In this document: positions 15,583 through 24,245 of the stretch, piece after piece
How the letters are laid out: each line of letters opens with the position of its first letter
How positions within the stretch are numbered: the first letter of the stretch is position 1
Origin: Bacteroidota bacterium
GTDB taxonomy: Bacteria; Bacteroidota; Ignavibacteria; Kapaibacteriales; UBA2268
Assembly (NCBI GenBank): GCA_029974985.1
Contig: JARKQC010000084.1
Span: forward strand, 1-33,491
Length of the DNA: 33,491 bases
Reading direction: 5' to 3'
Position numbers and translations under genes: made by a program
Notes under the pieces: model-generated
Database searches by the model: none
Seen by the model: the letters and a program-made list of their open reading frames with translations, nothing else
Told to the model about the DNA's origin: nothing

Positions 15583-15966
15583 ATGGAAAACAAAGAAATC
15601 ATATTATTTAGCATTAATTTAATCGAATCAACTATCGAAGCTACGAGCCAATTAATTGATTTCTATTTAAAACGTATCGAATATGATGATTTACTTAATG
15701 AAGCTATTAACAATCTACTTACCGGTTATTCTACTTTAATTTTTGTATTACCACAGATTTTAACGGGTAGATTAGATAAAGTAAATCTTAAAAATGAACT
15801 TATAAATTCTATTCAAGAAGTCCAAGTAGCATTTGTTTATTCCGATGAATATCCAGATGATTTTAGAAATAAATGGTTAAATTTTTCAAATTATTGGAAA
15901 TATTATAAAACTATTATTCTCGAAATGTTCGACAAAGAACGTATAATTCAAATCTCACTTAATTAA
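15583..15966 (+). CDS. Uncharacterised helical protein
   Basis: I do not recognise this 127-residue protein. It has no signal peptide. The sequence suggests four helices: 4-30, 33-61, 69-85, and a C-terminal aromatic segment with NKWLNFSNYWKYYKTIILEMF (95-116). Residues 49-62 (STLIFVLPQILTG) are hydrophobic but short for a membrane span. Acidic and basic residues alternate along the other helices, fitting a small soluble helical bundle. It stands alone, divergent from the HAD gene and 73 bases before the rhomboid gene. Codon use resembles its neighbours, so I take it as a real gene. Confidence 0.6.
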   Translation: MENKEIILFSINLIESTIEATSQLIDFYLKRIEYDDLLNEAINNLLTGYSTLIFVLPQILTGRLDKVNLKNELINSIQEVQVAFVYSDEYPDDFRNKWLNFSNYWKYYKTIILEMFDKERIIQISLN

Positions 15967-16039
15967 AAATTCATTTTAGCAATTCACAAACAAATTTTGC
16001 GTCTTTACTTTCGAAAAATATAAATAATAATAAAATAAA

Positions 16040-17026
16040 ATGAGAAATATAGGAAATTCTTATAAAGGCGGAATGTTCACGCCAGTTATAAAAAGTTTAT
16101 TAATTGCAAATATTGTTGTTTTTTTAATTCAACATTTTTTTATTGGTACTCTTACTTTTAACGGTACATCGCTCGGAAATGTTTTTATCAAGTATTTTGC
16201 ATTGTGGCAGATAAATTTCGGACATATTCTTCCTTTCGAAGGTGATTATCAATTTTATCCTTGGCAATTAATAACATATCAATTTATGCATGCTGATTTT
16301 TGGCATTTATTTATGAATATGTTTGCTTTATGGATGTTTGGTTCGGAATTAGAACAAAATTGGGGTAAACAGCGATTCATCGCTTATTATTTAATCGCAG
16401 GTATTGGTGCGGCATTGATTCACATGGCTGTAACTCCATTTTTTGGTGAGATTCGCCCTACTGTCGGCGCGTCGGGGGCGATATATGGTATTTTATTAGC
16501 TTTTGGAATGACTTATCCTAATCGTCCAATTTTTATGTTCCCACTTTTTATTCCAATTCCCGCTAAGTATTTTGTTATGATTTTCGCGGGAATAGAACTT
16601 ATTAATGGTGTTAGTGGAGTTAGTGGTGTGGCGCATTTTGCTCATTTAGGCGGCGCTTTAACGGGATTTATTCTTCTTAAATATGGAAAACATATTGGTT
16701 TTGAAAAATTAGTTAAATTGCTTTCGGGTGGGCAATATTACGACAATAGTTCCAATTATAATAGCTTTGGAAACGATTCATATTCAAGCAATTACTCACA
16801 ATCCAAAGTAAATATTTATAAATTTTCGTATAAATCCGAACCAACTGAGCCAGCACCACAAATTTATAAAACTCCAGAGCCTAATCAAAAAAAATATATT
16901 ATTGATGGTGAGGAAATTACACAAGTAAAAATAGATATAATTCTTGATAAAATTTCTGCTTCGGGCTATCAAAATTTAACTGAAAGAGAAAAATATATTT
17001 TAACTGAATTAAGTAAAAAATTATAA
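16040..17026 (+). CDS. Rhomboid-family intramembrane serine protease with DUF6576-like tail
   Basis: A 328-residue membrane protease. The rhomboid core (about 14-215) has HADFWHLFMNMFALWMFGSELE in the second helix, the catalytic serine in GASGAIYG (Ser145) and the catalytic histidine in AHLGG (His202). About six membrane helices are visible. The cytosolic tail (216-328) has a low-complexity Ser/Asn/Tyr linker and ends in a short module, IDIILDKISASGYQNLTEREK and ILTELSKKL, which resembles the DUF6576 tail found on Bacteroidota rhomboids. Substrates are unknown. It precedes ispG by 31 bases and may share its transcript, without an obvious functional link. Confidence 0.92.
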   Translation: MRNIGNSYKGGMFTPVIKSLLIANIVVFLIQHFFIGTLTFNGTSLGNVFIKYFALWQINFGHILPFEGDYQFYPWQLITYQFMHADFWHLFMNMFALWMFGSELEQNWGKQRFIAYYLIAGIGAALIHMAVTPFFGEIRPTVGASGAIYGILLAFGMTYPNRPIFMFPLFIPIPAKYFVMIFAGIELINGVSGVSGVAHFAHLGGALTGFILLKYGKHIGFEKLVKLLSGGQYYDNSSNYNSFGNDSYSSNYSQSKVNIYKFSYKSEPTEPAPQIYKTPEPNQKKYIIDGEEITQVKIDIILDKISASGYQNLTEREKYILTELSKKL

Positions 17027-17057
17027 TTTTATATAATAATTAAATTAATATTTTAAT

Positions 17058-18203
17058 ATGAATAATGATATCGAATTGTCTAATTCTCATTTAATTGATG
17101 AGAATGGACATAAAAATAAAAATAGATTTCCGCAAATGCGTTATCCTCGACGTAGTTCTCGCAAACTTTTTATTGGAAATGTTCCCATTGGAGCGGGTTC
17201 ACCAATTAGTGTTCAAACGATGACAAAAACTAAAACTTCTGATATTCAGGCAACCGTTGCACAAATAAAAAGATGTGAAGACGCGGGAGTTGATATAGTT
17301 CGAGTTACAGTAAATAATAAAGGAGCGGCTGAGGCTATTGGCGAAATAGTAAAAAGTGTAAACGTTCCAATAGTAGCAGATATTCATTTTAATTATATGC
17401 ATGCTTTGAAATCCATTGAGGCTGGCGTTGCAAAAGTTAGAATTAATCCCGGAAATATTGGTAAGGTTGATAGAATTGAAAAAGTGCTTTCTGCGGCTAA
17501 AGAACGTGGAATTCCAATTAGAATTGGTGTAAACTCTGGTTCGTTAGAGCAGGATATTCTCGATAAATATGGCTATCCAACAGCCGAAGCGCTTTACGAA
17601 TCAGCTATGAAACACGCTCGTATAGCACAAGATTTTGGCTTCGAGGATTTAATCATTTCTGTAAAATCTACCTCTGTTCCACTAATGATAGAAGCATATA
17701 GATTAATAGCTGAAAGAACAGTTTTTCCTTTGCATCTCGGGGTTACCGAAGCGGGTAGAATACGTGTAGGAACTATAAAATCTGCAGTAGGTATAGGCAC
17801 TTTATTAGCCGAAGGTATTGGTGATACAATAAGAGTATCACTTACTGACGAGCCAGAGCGTGAGGTCGAGGTTGGCAAAGAAATTTTACGTTCATTGGGT
17901 TATGCTCAAAGAAATGTAGAAATTATCTCATGCCCAACTTGCGGACGCTTAGATGTTGACTTATTTAAAATTACTGAGCAAGTCGAAGAAGCCGTTAAAG
18001 ATATAAAAAAACCAATGACAGTATCAATTCTTGGCTGTGCTGTAAACGGTCCGGGCGAAGCTCGTGAGGCTGATATCGGAGTTGCGGCTGCAAAAGGGCA
18101 GGGATTATTATTTAGAAAAGGTGTGCCTTTACGTTATGTGCCCGAAGAAGATATTGTTAGTGAATTGCTTAAAGAAATTCATAATTTTCAACCCGAGCAG
18201 TAA
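17058..18203 (+). CDS. ispG: (E)-4-hydroxy-3-methylbut-2-enyl-diphosphate synthase (IspG/GcpE)
   Basis: Penultimate enzyme of the MEP isoprenoid pathway: reductive opening of MEcPP to HMBPP at a [4Fe-4S] cluster. The 381-residue protein is the compact bacterial form without the plant-type insert. It has an N-terminal barrel with PISVQTMTKTKTSD, DIVRVTVN, VPIVADIHFNY, KVRINPGNIG and HLGVTEAG, and a C-terminal cluster domain with CPTCGR plus LGCAVNGPGEAREADIG, giving three cysteine ligands and a glutamate. The first about 28 residues are polar and variable; the conserved part begins at YPRRSSRKLFIG. The gene ends before the terminator at 18251. Confidence 0.95.
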   Translation: MNNDIELSNSHLIDENGHKNKNRFPQMRYPRRSSRKLFIGNVPIGAGSPISVQTMTKTKTSDIQATVAQIKRCEDAGVDIVRVTVNNKGAAEAIGEIVKSVNVPIVADIHFNYMHALKSIEAGVAKVRINPGNIGKVDRIEKVLSAAKERGIPIRIGVNSGSLEQDILDKYGYPTAEALYESAMKHARIAQDFGFEDLIISVKSTSVPLMIEAYRLIAERTVFPLHLGVTEAGRIRVGTIKSAVGIGTLLAEGIGDTIRVSLTDEPEREVEVGKEILRSLGYAQRNVEIISCPTCGRLDVDLFKITEQVEEAVKDIKKPMTVSILGCAVNGPGEAREADIGVAAAKGQGLLFRKGVPLRYVPEEDIVSELLKEIHNFQPEQ

Positions 18204-18250
18204 AATAATATCTCTATTTATTGTAAAATTTTTTCTTAATCAGATATTAG

Positions 18251-18277
18251 GGTAACCGAAAGGTTACCTTGTTCTTT
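18251..18277 (+). terminator. Rho-independent terminator after ispG
   Basis: GGTAACC, GAAA tetraloop, GGTTACC (perfect seven-pair stem), followed by TTGTTCTTT. Also placed to stop the convergent pgsA transcript. Confidence 0.85.
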
Positions 18278-18295
18278 AAATATTTATATCAAAAT

Positions 18296-18811
18296 CTAAT
18301 AATTTTCTTTCAATATTTTTATAAATCTTAGCAAGTATGAAATAAATGAATATATTAATGCCGCAGTACACAAATAATATCCATATATATGAACAAAATC
18401 AAATTTTAATAATACCCCCAAAATTGTGATTATTATTAGTAAAAATGTAACTTTCCCTTCAAAGTTTGATGGCAAAATCAAATTATATTTTTTTGCTAAA
18501 AATGATCCAGCTAATAGAATTAAAATATCTCTAATTAAAACTGCTAAAAAGAACCATAATGGCAATAATTCATTAAAAATCATTACGAAAGCAATAATTG
18601 CAACTAAGAATTTATCAGCAACGGGGTCAAGAATTTTACCAAGCTCTGTTATTTGGTTTAATTTTCTTGCTAAAAATCCATCAAAAAAATCACTTAACCC
18701 AGCAATTATGCCTATAATAATCGCCATTAAAATATTATCAATATATATAAAATAAGCAATTGGTATTGCTAATACTATTCTTAATATACTTAATAAGTTA
18801 GATATATTCAT
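18296..18811 (-). CDS. pgsA: CDP-diacylglycerol-glycerol-3-phosphate 3-phosphatidyltransferase
   Basis: A 171-residue integral membrane enzyme making phosphatidylglycerol phosphate from CDP-diacylglycerol and glycerol-3-phosphate. The CDP-alcohol phosphotransferase signature DG-x2-AR-x8-G-x3-D-x3-D is complete in [19 protein letters not shown] and [12 protein letters not shown]. Four to six hydrophobic helices follow, and the start [20 protein letters not shown] is typical. The ATG directly follows the TGA of the symporter gene, so it is the last gene of a deoA-symporter-pgsA unit. With plsY and gpsA 4 kb away it belongs to phospholipid synthesis. A closely related phosphatidylinositol-type substrate cannot be excluded. 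Confidence 0.9.
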   Translation of the reverse strand: MNISNLLSILRIVLAIPIAYFIYIDNILMAIIIGIIAGLSDFFDGFLARKLNQITELGKILDPVADKFLVAIIAFVMIFNELLPLWFFLAVLIRDILILLAGSFLAKKYNLILPSNFEGKVTFLLIIITILGVLLKFDFVHIYGYYLCTAALIYSFISYLLRFIKILKENY

Positions 18812-20194
18812 TCAATTCTGTCCTTTTTTAAGAAAAATAATTGTTAAGAAAAATGCAACAATTATTCCTACGAGCATTGGTTCGTAATCTTTAACAAATA
18901 TAATATCATAAAATTTTAAAATTGTCCAAAATAATGAAAATAAACTTGAAACAGACATAATTATTATAGCATTTTTTGAATTTAATGTATATTTTTGGCT
19001 CATACTAATTGTAAGTGGGAAAATTAATCCGGGTACGGCTATCGAAGCTGTTTTAAAAATAATCTCTACGGCTGAAGGTATTAAAATTGCAATAATTATA
19101 CCGCTTAATCCTGTAATCAATAATCCAATTTTTGTTAAATATTTTTCTGAATATTTTTTGAACTTTTTTATTGAAAATAACAAATCATTTCCAATTGTTA
19201 CGGCGCTAATAAAGGCATAGCTATCGAGGGTGGACATTATCGTAGCAAGCAATGATACAACAAAAATACCTTTCCAAAATGTTGGCAATACGTTTTCGGC
19301 AATCATTGGATAGGACATAAGTGGATTATCAACTACTATAAATGATTTTGCATATAAGCCAATGGTAAGTGTCATAAAATCAAATATTCCCCATAATATA
19401 ATTGCTACAAATATTCCATTTCTAGCAATTTTTGGAGTTTTAGCCGCAGAACATCGCTGATGAAAACTTGGGTCAACAAAGGTCTGAAATGCAATAATAA
19501 ACCAAGTAACTAAAAATTGCCAATTATATCCCCCACTTATAGCTCTATGATTTTCAGGCAAAAGGCTGAACATCATACTTAAAGAGCCGTAATGATTAAT
19601 TGTAAAAAAAAGTAATACGAAAAACCCTAAATACATCAAAATAAATTGGGCTGTATTTGTATAAATATCGGCTCGAAAACCACCTGTAAATAAATAAATT
19701 ACAGATATTACAGCACCTATAACAATAGATAAATTTAAACTCCAACCTGAGAATAATTGAATAACAATTCCAAGCATTAAAATATATGCGGCGGGTATGG
19801 TAATCACAAGAACAATTAGCGAAGCCACGATTCCAGCTAATTTTCCATATTTTATTTGTATTTGTTCGGGTATCGAAGTTACATTTGATCTTCGTATTTT
19901 CATAGCAAGAAAATAAGCGAAAAAGAATGCGGCAATATAATATGGTAAACCGAAGCAAAACCAAGCAACAATACCAGATTTATACACAAACTCGCCTATT
20001 CCTAATATACTTCCATACCATGTCGCAACAAGCGAAGCTACGAAAAAAGGTAATGTTAATTTTCTGCCCGCAAGTAAAAAATCCTCTTTATCCATAGAAG
20101 ATTTTTCTTTTTTATTTGCTACTATGAATCCAATATATAAAACTATTAGAATATATACTAGTACTACTAATATATCAAATAATCCAAGCGTCAT
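18812..20194 (-). CDS. Sodium:solute symporter family transporter
   Basis: About 460 residues with roughly 13 hydrophobic segments, typical of the SSS family (LeuT fold). Family features include KMDKEDFLLAGRKL-like text after helix 1 (DKEDFLLAGRKLTLP), ATWYGSILGIGEF, IPEQIQIKYG, YLFTGGFRADIYTN, FVDPSFHQRCSAAK and TLDSYAFISAVTIGNDLL. The ATG at 20192-20194 overlaps the deoA stop as ATGA; a GTG at 20203 would add three residues. Substrate is unknown; coupling to a nucleoside phosphorylase gene hints at nucleosides, but SSS substrates (sugars, proline, pantothenate and others) cannot be read from this sequence. Confidence 0.88.
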   Translation of the reverse strand: MTLGLFDILVVLVYILIVLYIGFIVANKKEKSSMDKEDFLLAGRKLTLPFFVASLVATWYGSILGIGEFVYKSGIVAWFCFGLPYYIAAFFFAYFLAMKIRRSNVTSIPEQIQIKYGKLAGIVASLIVLVITIPAAYILMLGIVIQLFSGWSLNLSIVIGAVISVIYLFTGGFRADIYTNTAQFILMYLGFFVLLFFTINHYGSLSMMFSLLPENHRAISGGYNWQFLVTWFIIAFQTFVDPSFHQRCSAAKTPKIARNGIFVAIILWGIFDFMTLTIGLYAKSFIVVDNPLMSYPMIAENVLPTFWKGIFVVSLLATIMSTLDSYAFISAVTIGNDLLFSIKKFKKYSEKYLTKIGLLITGLSGIIIAILIPSAVEIIFKTASIAVPGLIFPLTISMSQKYTLNSKNAIIIMSVSSLFSLFWTILKFYDIIFVKDYEPMLVGIIVAFFLTIIFLKKGQN

Positions 20195-21489
20195 ATAATC
20201 CACTCATCGAGTATTAATTTCGGGGCTTCAAGATAATCATCACCAATAATAATGCAAGATTTAAGTAAATCAGCCGCTTGTGAAAATAGCGATTTATCTT
20301 TTGCAATAAGGCTTGCTAATTTTTCACCTTTTTCAATTTTATCTCCAATTTTTTTATGTAAAATTATACCCGCACCATAATCAATTCTATCGTTTATATC
20401 TTTTCTACCTGCTCCTATCATTATGCAAACTATTCCCGTGTAAAGGGTATCAATATGCTGTAAATATCCACTTTTTTCACAATAAATAGTAAATTGTGGA
20501 TAATTTTTATATTTTTCTATACTTAAATCTAAATCTCCGCCTTGTGATTTAATCATTTTTAGGAAATTGTTGTATGCTCTCCCCGACTCCCATACTTCCT
20601 TAATTTTATTCTGTGCAATTGATTGATTTTCAAAAATATTAGCACTCAAAAGCATTCCTTCGCATAATTTAAATGTAATTTCTTCAATATCTTTTGGAGA
20701 CTTTCCACTTAGTGCGGAAATTGTTTCCTCAATTTCGAGCCAATTACCAATTTTGTAGCCTAAGGGTTGCTCCATTGAAGTAAAAATTACTCTCATTTTT
20801 AAACCCGATTCACTCGCTACATCAATCATTGATTGGGCAAGCTGGCGAGCAGAATCAAAATCTTGCATAAATGCACCATTTCCTACTTTCATATCTATAA
20901 CAAGTGCGTCGAGGTCTTCAACTAATTTTTTACTTAATATCGAAGCTGTGATTAATCCAAGTGACTCGACCGTTCCAGTTACGTCCCTAATATGGTATAA
21001 TTTTTTATCTGCGGGAGCAATATCGTCGGTTTGTCTTGCCATAAAGACACCATTGGAATTTAATAATCTTAAATACTCTTCGTAATTTAAAGACATATTA
21101 AAACCAACTATTGATTCTAATTTATCAACAGTGCCTCCGGTATGACCAAGTCCACGCCCTGAAATCATAGGTACGGCAACATCAAAAGACATTAAGATTG
21201 GAGTAATAAGTAGAGAAATTTTATCTCCAACTCCACCCGTTGAATGTTTATCAACTTTTGGCTTTTTTATTGATGAAAAATCAAATTTTTTACCTGAATC
21301 ACGCATTGCTAAAGTAAGAAATTTTACTTCTAATTTCGATAAACCTTTTGTACAACAAGCCATTAAGAAGGCGGCAGACTGAATATCGCTAACGTTAAAA
21401 TTACTTAATCCTTGAATAAAAAAGTTTATTTCTTGTTCTGAGAGTTCAAATCCGTCGCGTTTCTTTTTTAAAATTTCTGTAATAATCAT
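20191..21489 (-). CDS. Thymidine/pyrimidine-nucleoside phosphorylase
   Basis: Phosphorolysis of thymidine or pyrimidine (deoxy)nucleosides to base and (deoxy)ribose-1-phosphate in salvage. The 432-residue protein shows the family signature SGRGLGHTGGTVDKLESI (about 115-132), the phosphate-binding KHSTGGVGDKIS, KVGNGAFM, and the C-terminal beta domain with YGAGIILHKKIGDKIEKGE. It resembles the shorter bacterial DeoA/Pdp group; sequence alone does not separate thymidine phosphorylase from the broader pyrimidine enzyme. First of a three-gene minus-strand unit, overlapping the symporter by four bases. Confidence 0.92.
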   Translation of the reverse strand: MIITEILKKKRDGFELSEQEINFFIQGLSNFNVSDIQSAAFLMACCTKGLSKLEVKFLTLAMRDSGKKFDFSSIKKPKVDKHSTGGVGDKISLLITPILMSFDVAVPMISGRGLGHTGGTVDKLESIVGFNMSLNYEEYLRLLNSNGVFMARQTDDIAPADKKLYHIRDVTGTVESLGLITASILSKKLVEDLDALVIDMKVGNGAFMQDFDSARQLAQSMIDVASESGLKMRVIFTSMEQPLGYKIGNWLEIEETISALSGKSPKDIEEITFKLCEGMLLSANIFENQSIAQNKIKEVWESGRAYNNFLKMIKSQGGDLDLSIEKYKNYPQFTIYCEKSGYLQHIDTLYTGIVCIMIGAGRKDINDRIDYGAGIILHKKIGDKIEKGEKLASLIAKDKSLFSQAADLLKSCIIIGDDYLEAPKLILDEWII

Positions 21490-21601
21490 TATTTTTAAAT
21501 CTGTAATTCACATTTAAGTAAAAATATTACTATTTTTAATATTAATATCGTATTTTTATAAAAATGATTTAGGTATTTATCAAAAAATTATATTATCTAC
21601 T

Positions 21602-22375
21602 ATGATTTATACTATGCAAGTAAGCCAAAAGCTTAAAAAATTAATTAGATCTTTACATCAAAAAACTTTTAGAGACCAATGCGGTCTATTTGTTGCTGAG
21701 GGTGAAAAATTAGTTTATGAATTATCTAAAAGCAATTTCAATGCTGATTTAATTGTAATTAGAGATTCCCCTTCTCCAGAAGTTATCGAATTAATAGAGT
21801 ATTTTTCTGAAAAAGGCATTCCAATATATACAGCTCAAAAACATCTTTATAGCCAATTAACCGATACTAAATCTCCGCAAAGTATTTTAGCAGTAGTTGG
21901 AATTCAAAATAATAGACCAGATTTTAACAAACCTTTTATCGCTCTTGATGGAATTTCTGACCCCGGAAATGTTGGCACTATAATTCGTACTGCAGCTTGG
22001 TTTGGTTTTGACCAAATTATTTTAGGACGAGATTGTGCGGACTCTTTTAATCCCAAAACAGTTCGCTCGTCAATGGGCGGAATTTTCAATACTTCAATAC
22101 ATTATACACCCGACTTGCATTTATATTTAGAAGAGCATTATAGCAATTTTGAAATTTTTGGTGCTACTATTCATACAGAAAATTTACTTCACAAAACTAA
22201 AACAAAGAAAAATTTTGGCATTGTTTTCGGAAATGAATCAAAAGGTATAAGCGAGCTTGTTTCTAATAAGCTTACAAAAAAATTCCAAATCGAAGGTATT
22301 GGCAGTGCAGAATCATTAAATGTTGCTATAGCGGCGGGTATTACAATGTATCATTTCAAGAATTTTTTACAATAA
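21602..22375 (+). CDS. TrmH/SpoU-family RNA 2'-O-methyltransferase
   Basis: SAM-dependent methylation of ribose in tRNA or rRNA by a trefoil-knot (SPOUT) enzyme, 257 residues. The N-terminal substrate-binding domain (QKTFRDQCGLFVAEGEKLVYE) is the L30e-like part of the RlmB/TrmH type. The SPOUT motifs are ALDGISDPGNVGTIIRTAAWF (motif 1), VFGNESKGIS (motif 2) and GSAESLNVAIAAGI (motif 3, knot). The exact target nucleotide is not readable. An ATG four codons in (21614) is a possible alternative start. Divergent from deoA. Confidence 0.93.
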   Translation: MIYTMQVSQKLKKLIRSLHQKTFRDQCGLFVAEGEKLVYELSKSNFNADLIVIRDSPSPEVIELIEYFSEKGIPIYTAQKHLYSQLTDTKSPQSILAVVGIQNNRPDFNKPFIALDGISDPGNVGTIIRTAAWFGFDQIILGRDCADSFNPKTVRSSMGGIFNTSIHYTPDLHLYLEEHYSNFEIFGATIHTENLLHKTKTKKNFGIVFGNESKGISELVSNKLTKKFQIEGIGSAESLNVAIAAGITMYHFKNFLQ

Positions 22376-22485
22376 TATTTTAAAAAAATACTCTATATTG
22401 ATTATTATTTTAATTTTCTTAAATTTTGTCTTAAATTTGTAGTTTGTTTTTTCATAATTATAAATAAATTTTAATAAAGTAAATT

Positions 22486-23187
22486 ATGGAAGTTGTAGTA
22501 AAAATTTTTATCATAGTAATAGCAAGCTATTTAATCGGCAGTATTCCTACCGCAATTATTATAAGTAAAAAATTCTTCGGTTTCGATATTAGAACAAAAG
22601 GCAGTGGCAATATGGGTTCTACCAATGCTTTTCGTATATTAGGTTGGAAATGGGGCTTATTTGTCCAAATTGTTGATATTCTTAAAGGATATTTAGCAGT
22701 TGTATTGATTGCGGGAGTAATTGGGCAAGGGCTAATTTTCCCAAATACTACTATGTTTGAACATATTACTCTTTTAAAATTATTAGGTGGTATTTTTGCT
22801 GTTATTGGGCATATTTGGTCAGTGTTTGCTGGATTTAAGGGTGGTAAAGGCGTTAATACTGCGGCGGGGATGCTTATAGGTCTTGCTCCTTATGATGTAT
22901 TAATTGCTTTAGCATTATTTGCAATCACTTTAATTTTCTCGGGTTATATTTCACTCGGCTCGATAATGGCGGCGTTTTCGATACCATCATCAATGATTGT
23001 TAGATATAATATTTTTGGAGCGAATATTCCGGGTTATGGTGTTTTAGTATATTTTGCTCTCGGATTGATGGTGCTTGTAGTTTTCACTCATAGAGCAAAT
23101 ATTAAACGACTTTTAAATGGGAACGAAAATAAATTTACTAAACTTCAGTTATTTAAAGTAAAGAAAGATAATTCTGAAAATATTTGA
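22486..23187 (+). CDS. plsY: Acyl-phosphate:glycerol-3-phosphate acyltransferase
   Basis: Membrane enzyme making lysophosphatidic acid from acyl-phosphate and glycerol-3-phosphate. The 233-residue protein starts with the PlsY helix YLIGSIPTAIIISK. It carries motif 1 RTKGSGNMGSTNAFR, motif 2 FAGFKGGKGVNTAAG and the motif-3 area SLGSIMAAFSIP; about six hydrophobic segments are visible. It is about 20-30 residues longer than E. coli PlsY because of an insert around 82-95 and a basic C-terminal tail. The stop codon overlaps the Shine-Dalgarno site of gpsA, whose product supplies its substrate, so the pair is translationally linked and functionally consecutive. Confidence 0.94.
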   Translation: MEVVVKIFIIVIASYLIGSIPTAIIISKKFFGFDIRTKGSGNMGSTNAFRILGWKWGLFVQIVDILKGYLAVVLIAGVIGQGLIFPNTTMFEHITLLKLLGGIFAVIGHIWSVFAGFKGGKGVNTAAGMLIGLAPYDVLIALALFAITLIFSGYISLGSIMAAFSIPSSMIVRYNIFGANIPGYGVLVYFALGLMVLVVFTHRANIKRLLNGNENKFTKLQLFKVKKDNSENI

Positions 23188-23190
23188 GGA
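23186..23190 (+). promoter_or_regulatory. Shine-Dalgarno site fixing the TTG start of gpsA
   Basis: GAGGA overlaps the plsY stop (23185-23187) and stands four bases before TTG at 23195. No in-frame ATG precedes the Rossmann strand of gpsA, so the TTG is accepted. Confidence 0.65.
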
Positions 23191-23194
23191 AGTA

Positions 23195-24202
23195 TTGAAC
23201 ACTAATAATTTAAAAATTTGTGTTTTAGGAGCCGGCGGTTGGGGAACTTCGCTGGCTCTTGTTTTGAGTAATAATAATTACGATACTGTACTTTGGACTC
23301 ACGACCAGGAGCTTGCAAATTCTATTAACGAAAATAGAATAAATTCTGATTATTTACTAAATGTAAAAATTGATGAAAAAATCACTATTACAAGTGATGT
23401 TAATATTGTAAATAGCTGCGATTGGATTGTAAATGCAATCCCAACTCAATATATATTTGACACTTTGCAAAATCATAAAATTGAACTTAATGATAAATAT
23501 ATCATAAACGGTTCTAAAGGTATTGAAATTTCTACTTTATCGCGAATTTCTCAGATTTTTGAGAAATTCGATGTTAAAAAAGATAAATTTGCGGTATTAA
23601 CGGGTCCAAGCCACGCAGAAGAAGTTTCGCGAAAAACTCCGACAACGATAGTTGCCGCTTCTGAAAATCATACTTTTACTCATAAAATTCAAAAAGTTTT
23701 TTCTAACGATTATTTTAGAGTATATTCATCGAATGATGTAATTGGTTGCGAGCTTGGTGGTGCTTTAAAAAATGTAATTGCTGTTGCCGCTGGGATTATT
23801 GATGGATTAGACTTAGGCGACAATACAAAAGCGGCGTTAATAACTCGTGGGTTAGCTGAAATTTCTCGTCTCGGACTTGCTATGGGTGCAATTCAGATGA
23901 CTTTCTCTGGACTTTCGGGCTTAGGCGATTTATTTGTTACTTGTAATAGCAAACATAGCCGTAATAGAAAAGTAGGCGAACTCATTGGGAAAGGACAAAG
24001 TTTAGAAGAGATTAATTCAACTATGAAAATGGTTGCAGAAGGAGTTTTTACTACAAAAGCGGCTGTAATGCTGGGTGAGAAATATAATGTTGAAATTCCT
24101 ATTACTCAAAAAGTTTATAAGATATTATTTGAAAATGTAAAACCTCGCGATGCTATTAAAACACTTATGACAAGACAGTCTAAAAGTGAATGGTGGTGGT
24201 GA
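23195..24202 (+). CDS. gpsA: Glycerol-3-phosphate dehydrogenase [NAD(P)+]
   Basis: Reduces dihydroxyacetone phosphate to sn-glycerol-3-phosphate for phospholipid synthesis, 335 residues, cytosolic. The N-terminal Rossmann motif is CVLGAGGWGTSLA (9-21). Next come VNAIPTQYI, NGSKGIE, LTGPSHAEEV, and the catalytic region ELGGALKNVIAVAAGIIDG with the family lysine, then NTKAALITRGLAEI. FSGLSGLGDLFVTCNSKHSRN and GKG follow in the C-terminal helical domain. Translation starts at TTG with GAGGA just upstream. Its product is the acyl acceptor for PlsY encoded immediately before and the alcohol substrate of PgsA encoded at 18296-18811. Confidence 0.95.
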   Translation: MNTNNLKICVLGAGGWGTSLALVLSNNNYDTVLWTHDQELANSINENRINSDYLLNVKIDEKITITSDVNIVNSCDWIVNAIPTQYIFDTLQNHKIELNDKYIINGSKGIEISTLSRISQIFEKFDVKKDKFAVLTGPSHAEEVSRKTPTTIVAASENHTFTHKIQKVFSNDYFRVYSSNDVIGCELGGALKNVIAVAAGIIDGLDLGDNTKAALITRGLAEISRLGLAMGAIQMTFSGLSGLGDLFVTCNSKHSRNRKVGELIGKGQSLEEINSTMKMVAEGVFTTKAAVMLGEKYNVEIPITQKVYKILFENVKPRDAIKTLMTRQSKSEWWW

Positions 24203-24245
24203 TTTTTAAATTTAAAATCTTGATTTTTTTTTATTAAAAATTAAA

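Noticed and set aside
22432..22439. TAAATTTG as a Bacteroidota-type -7 promoter element before plsY
   Set aside because: It fits TAnnTTTG but no TTG lies at the proper -33 distance; one short match in AT-rich DNA is weak.
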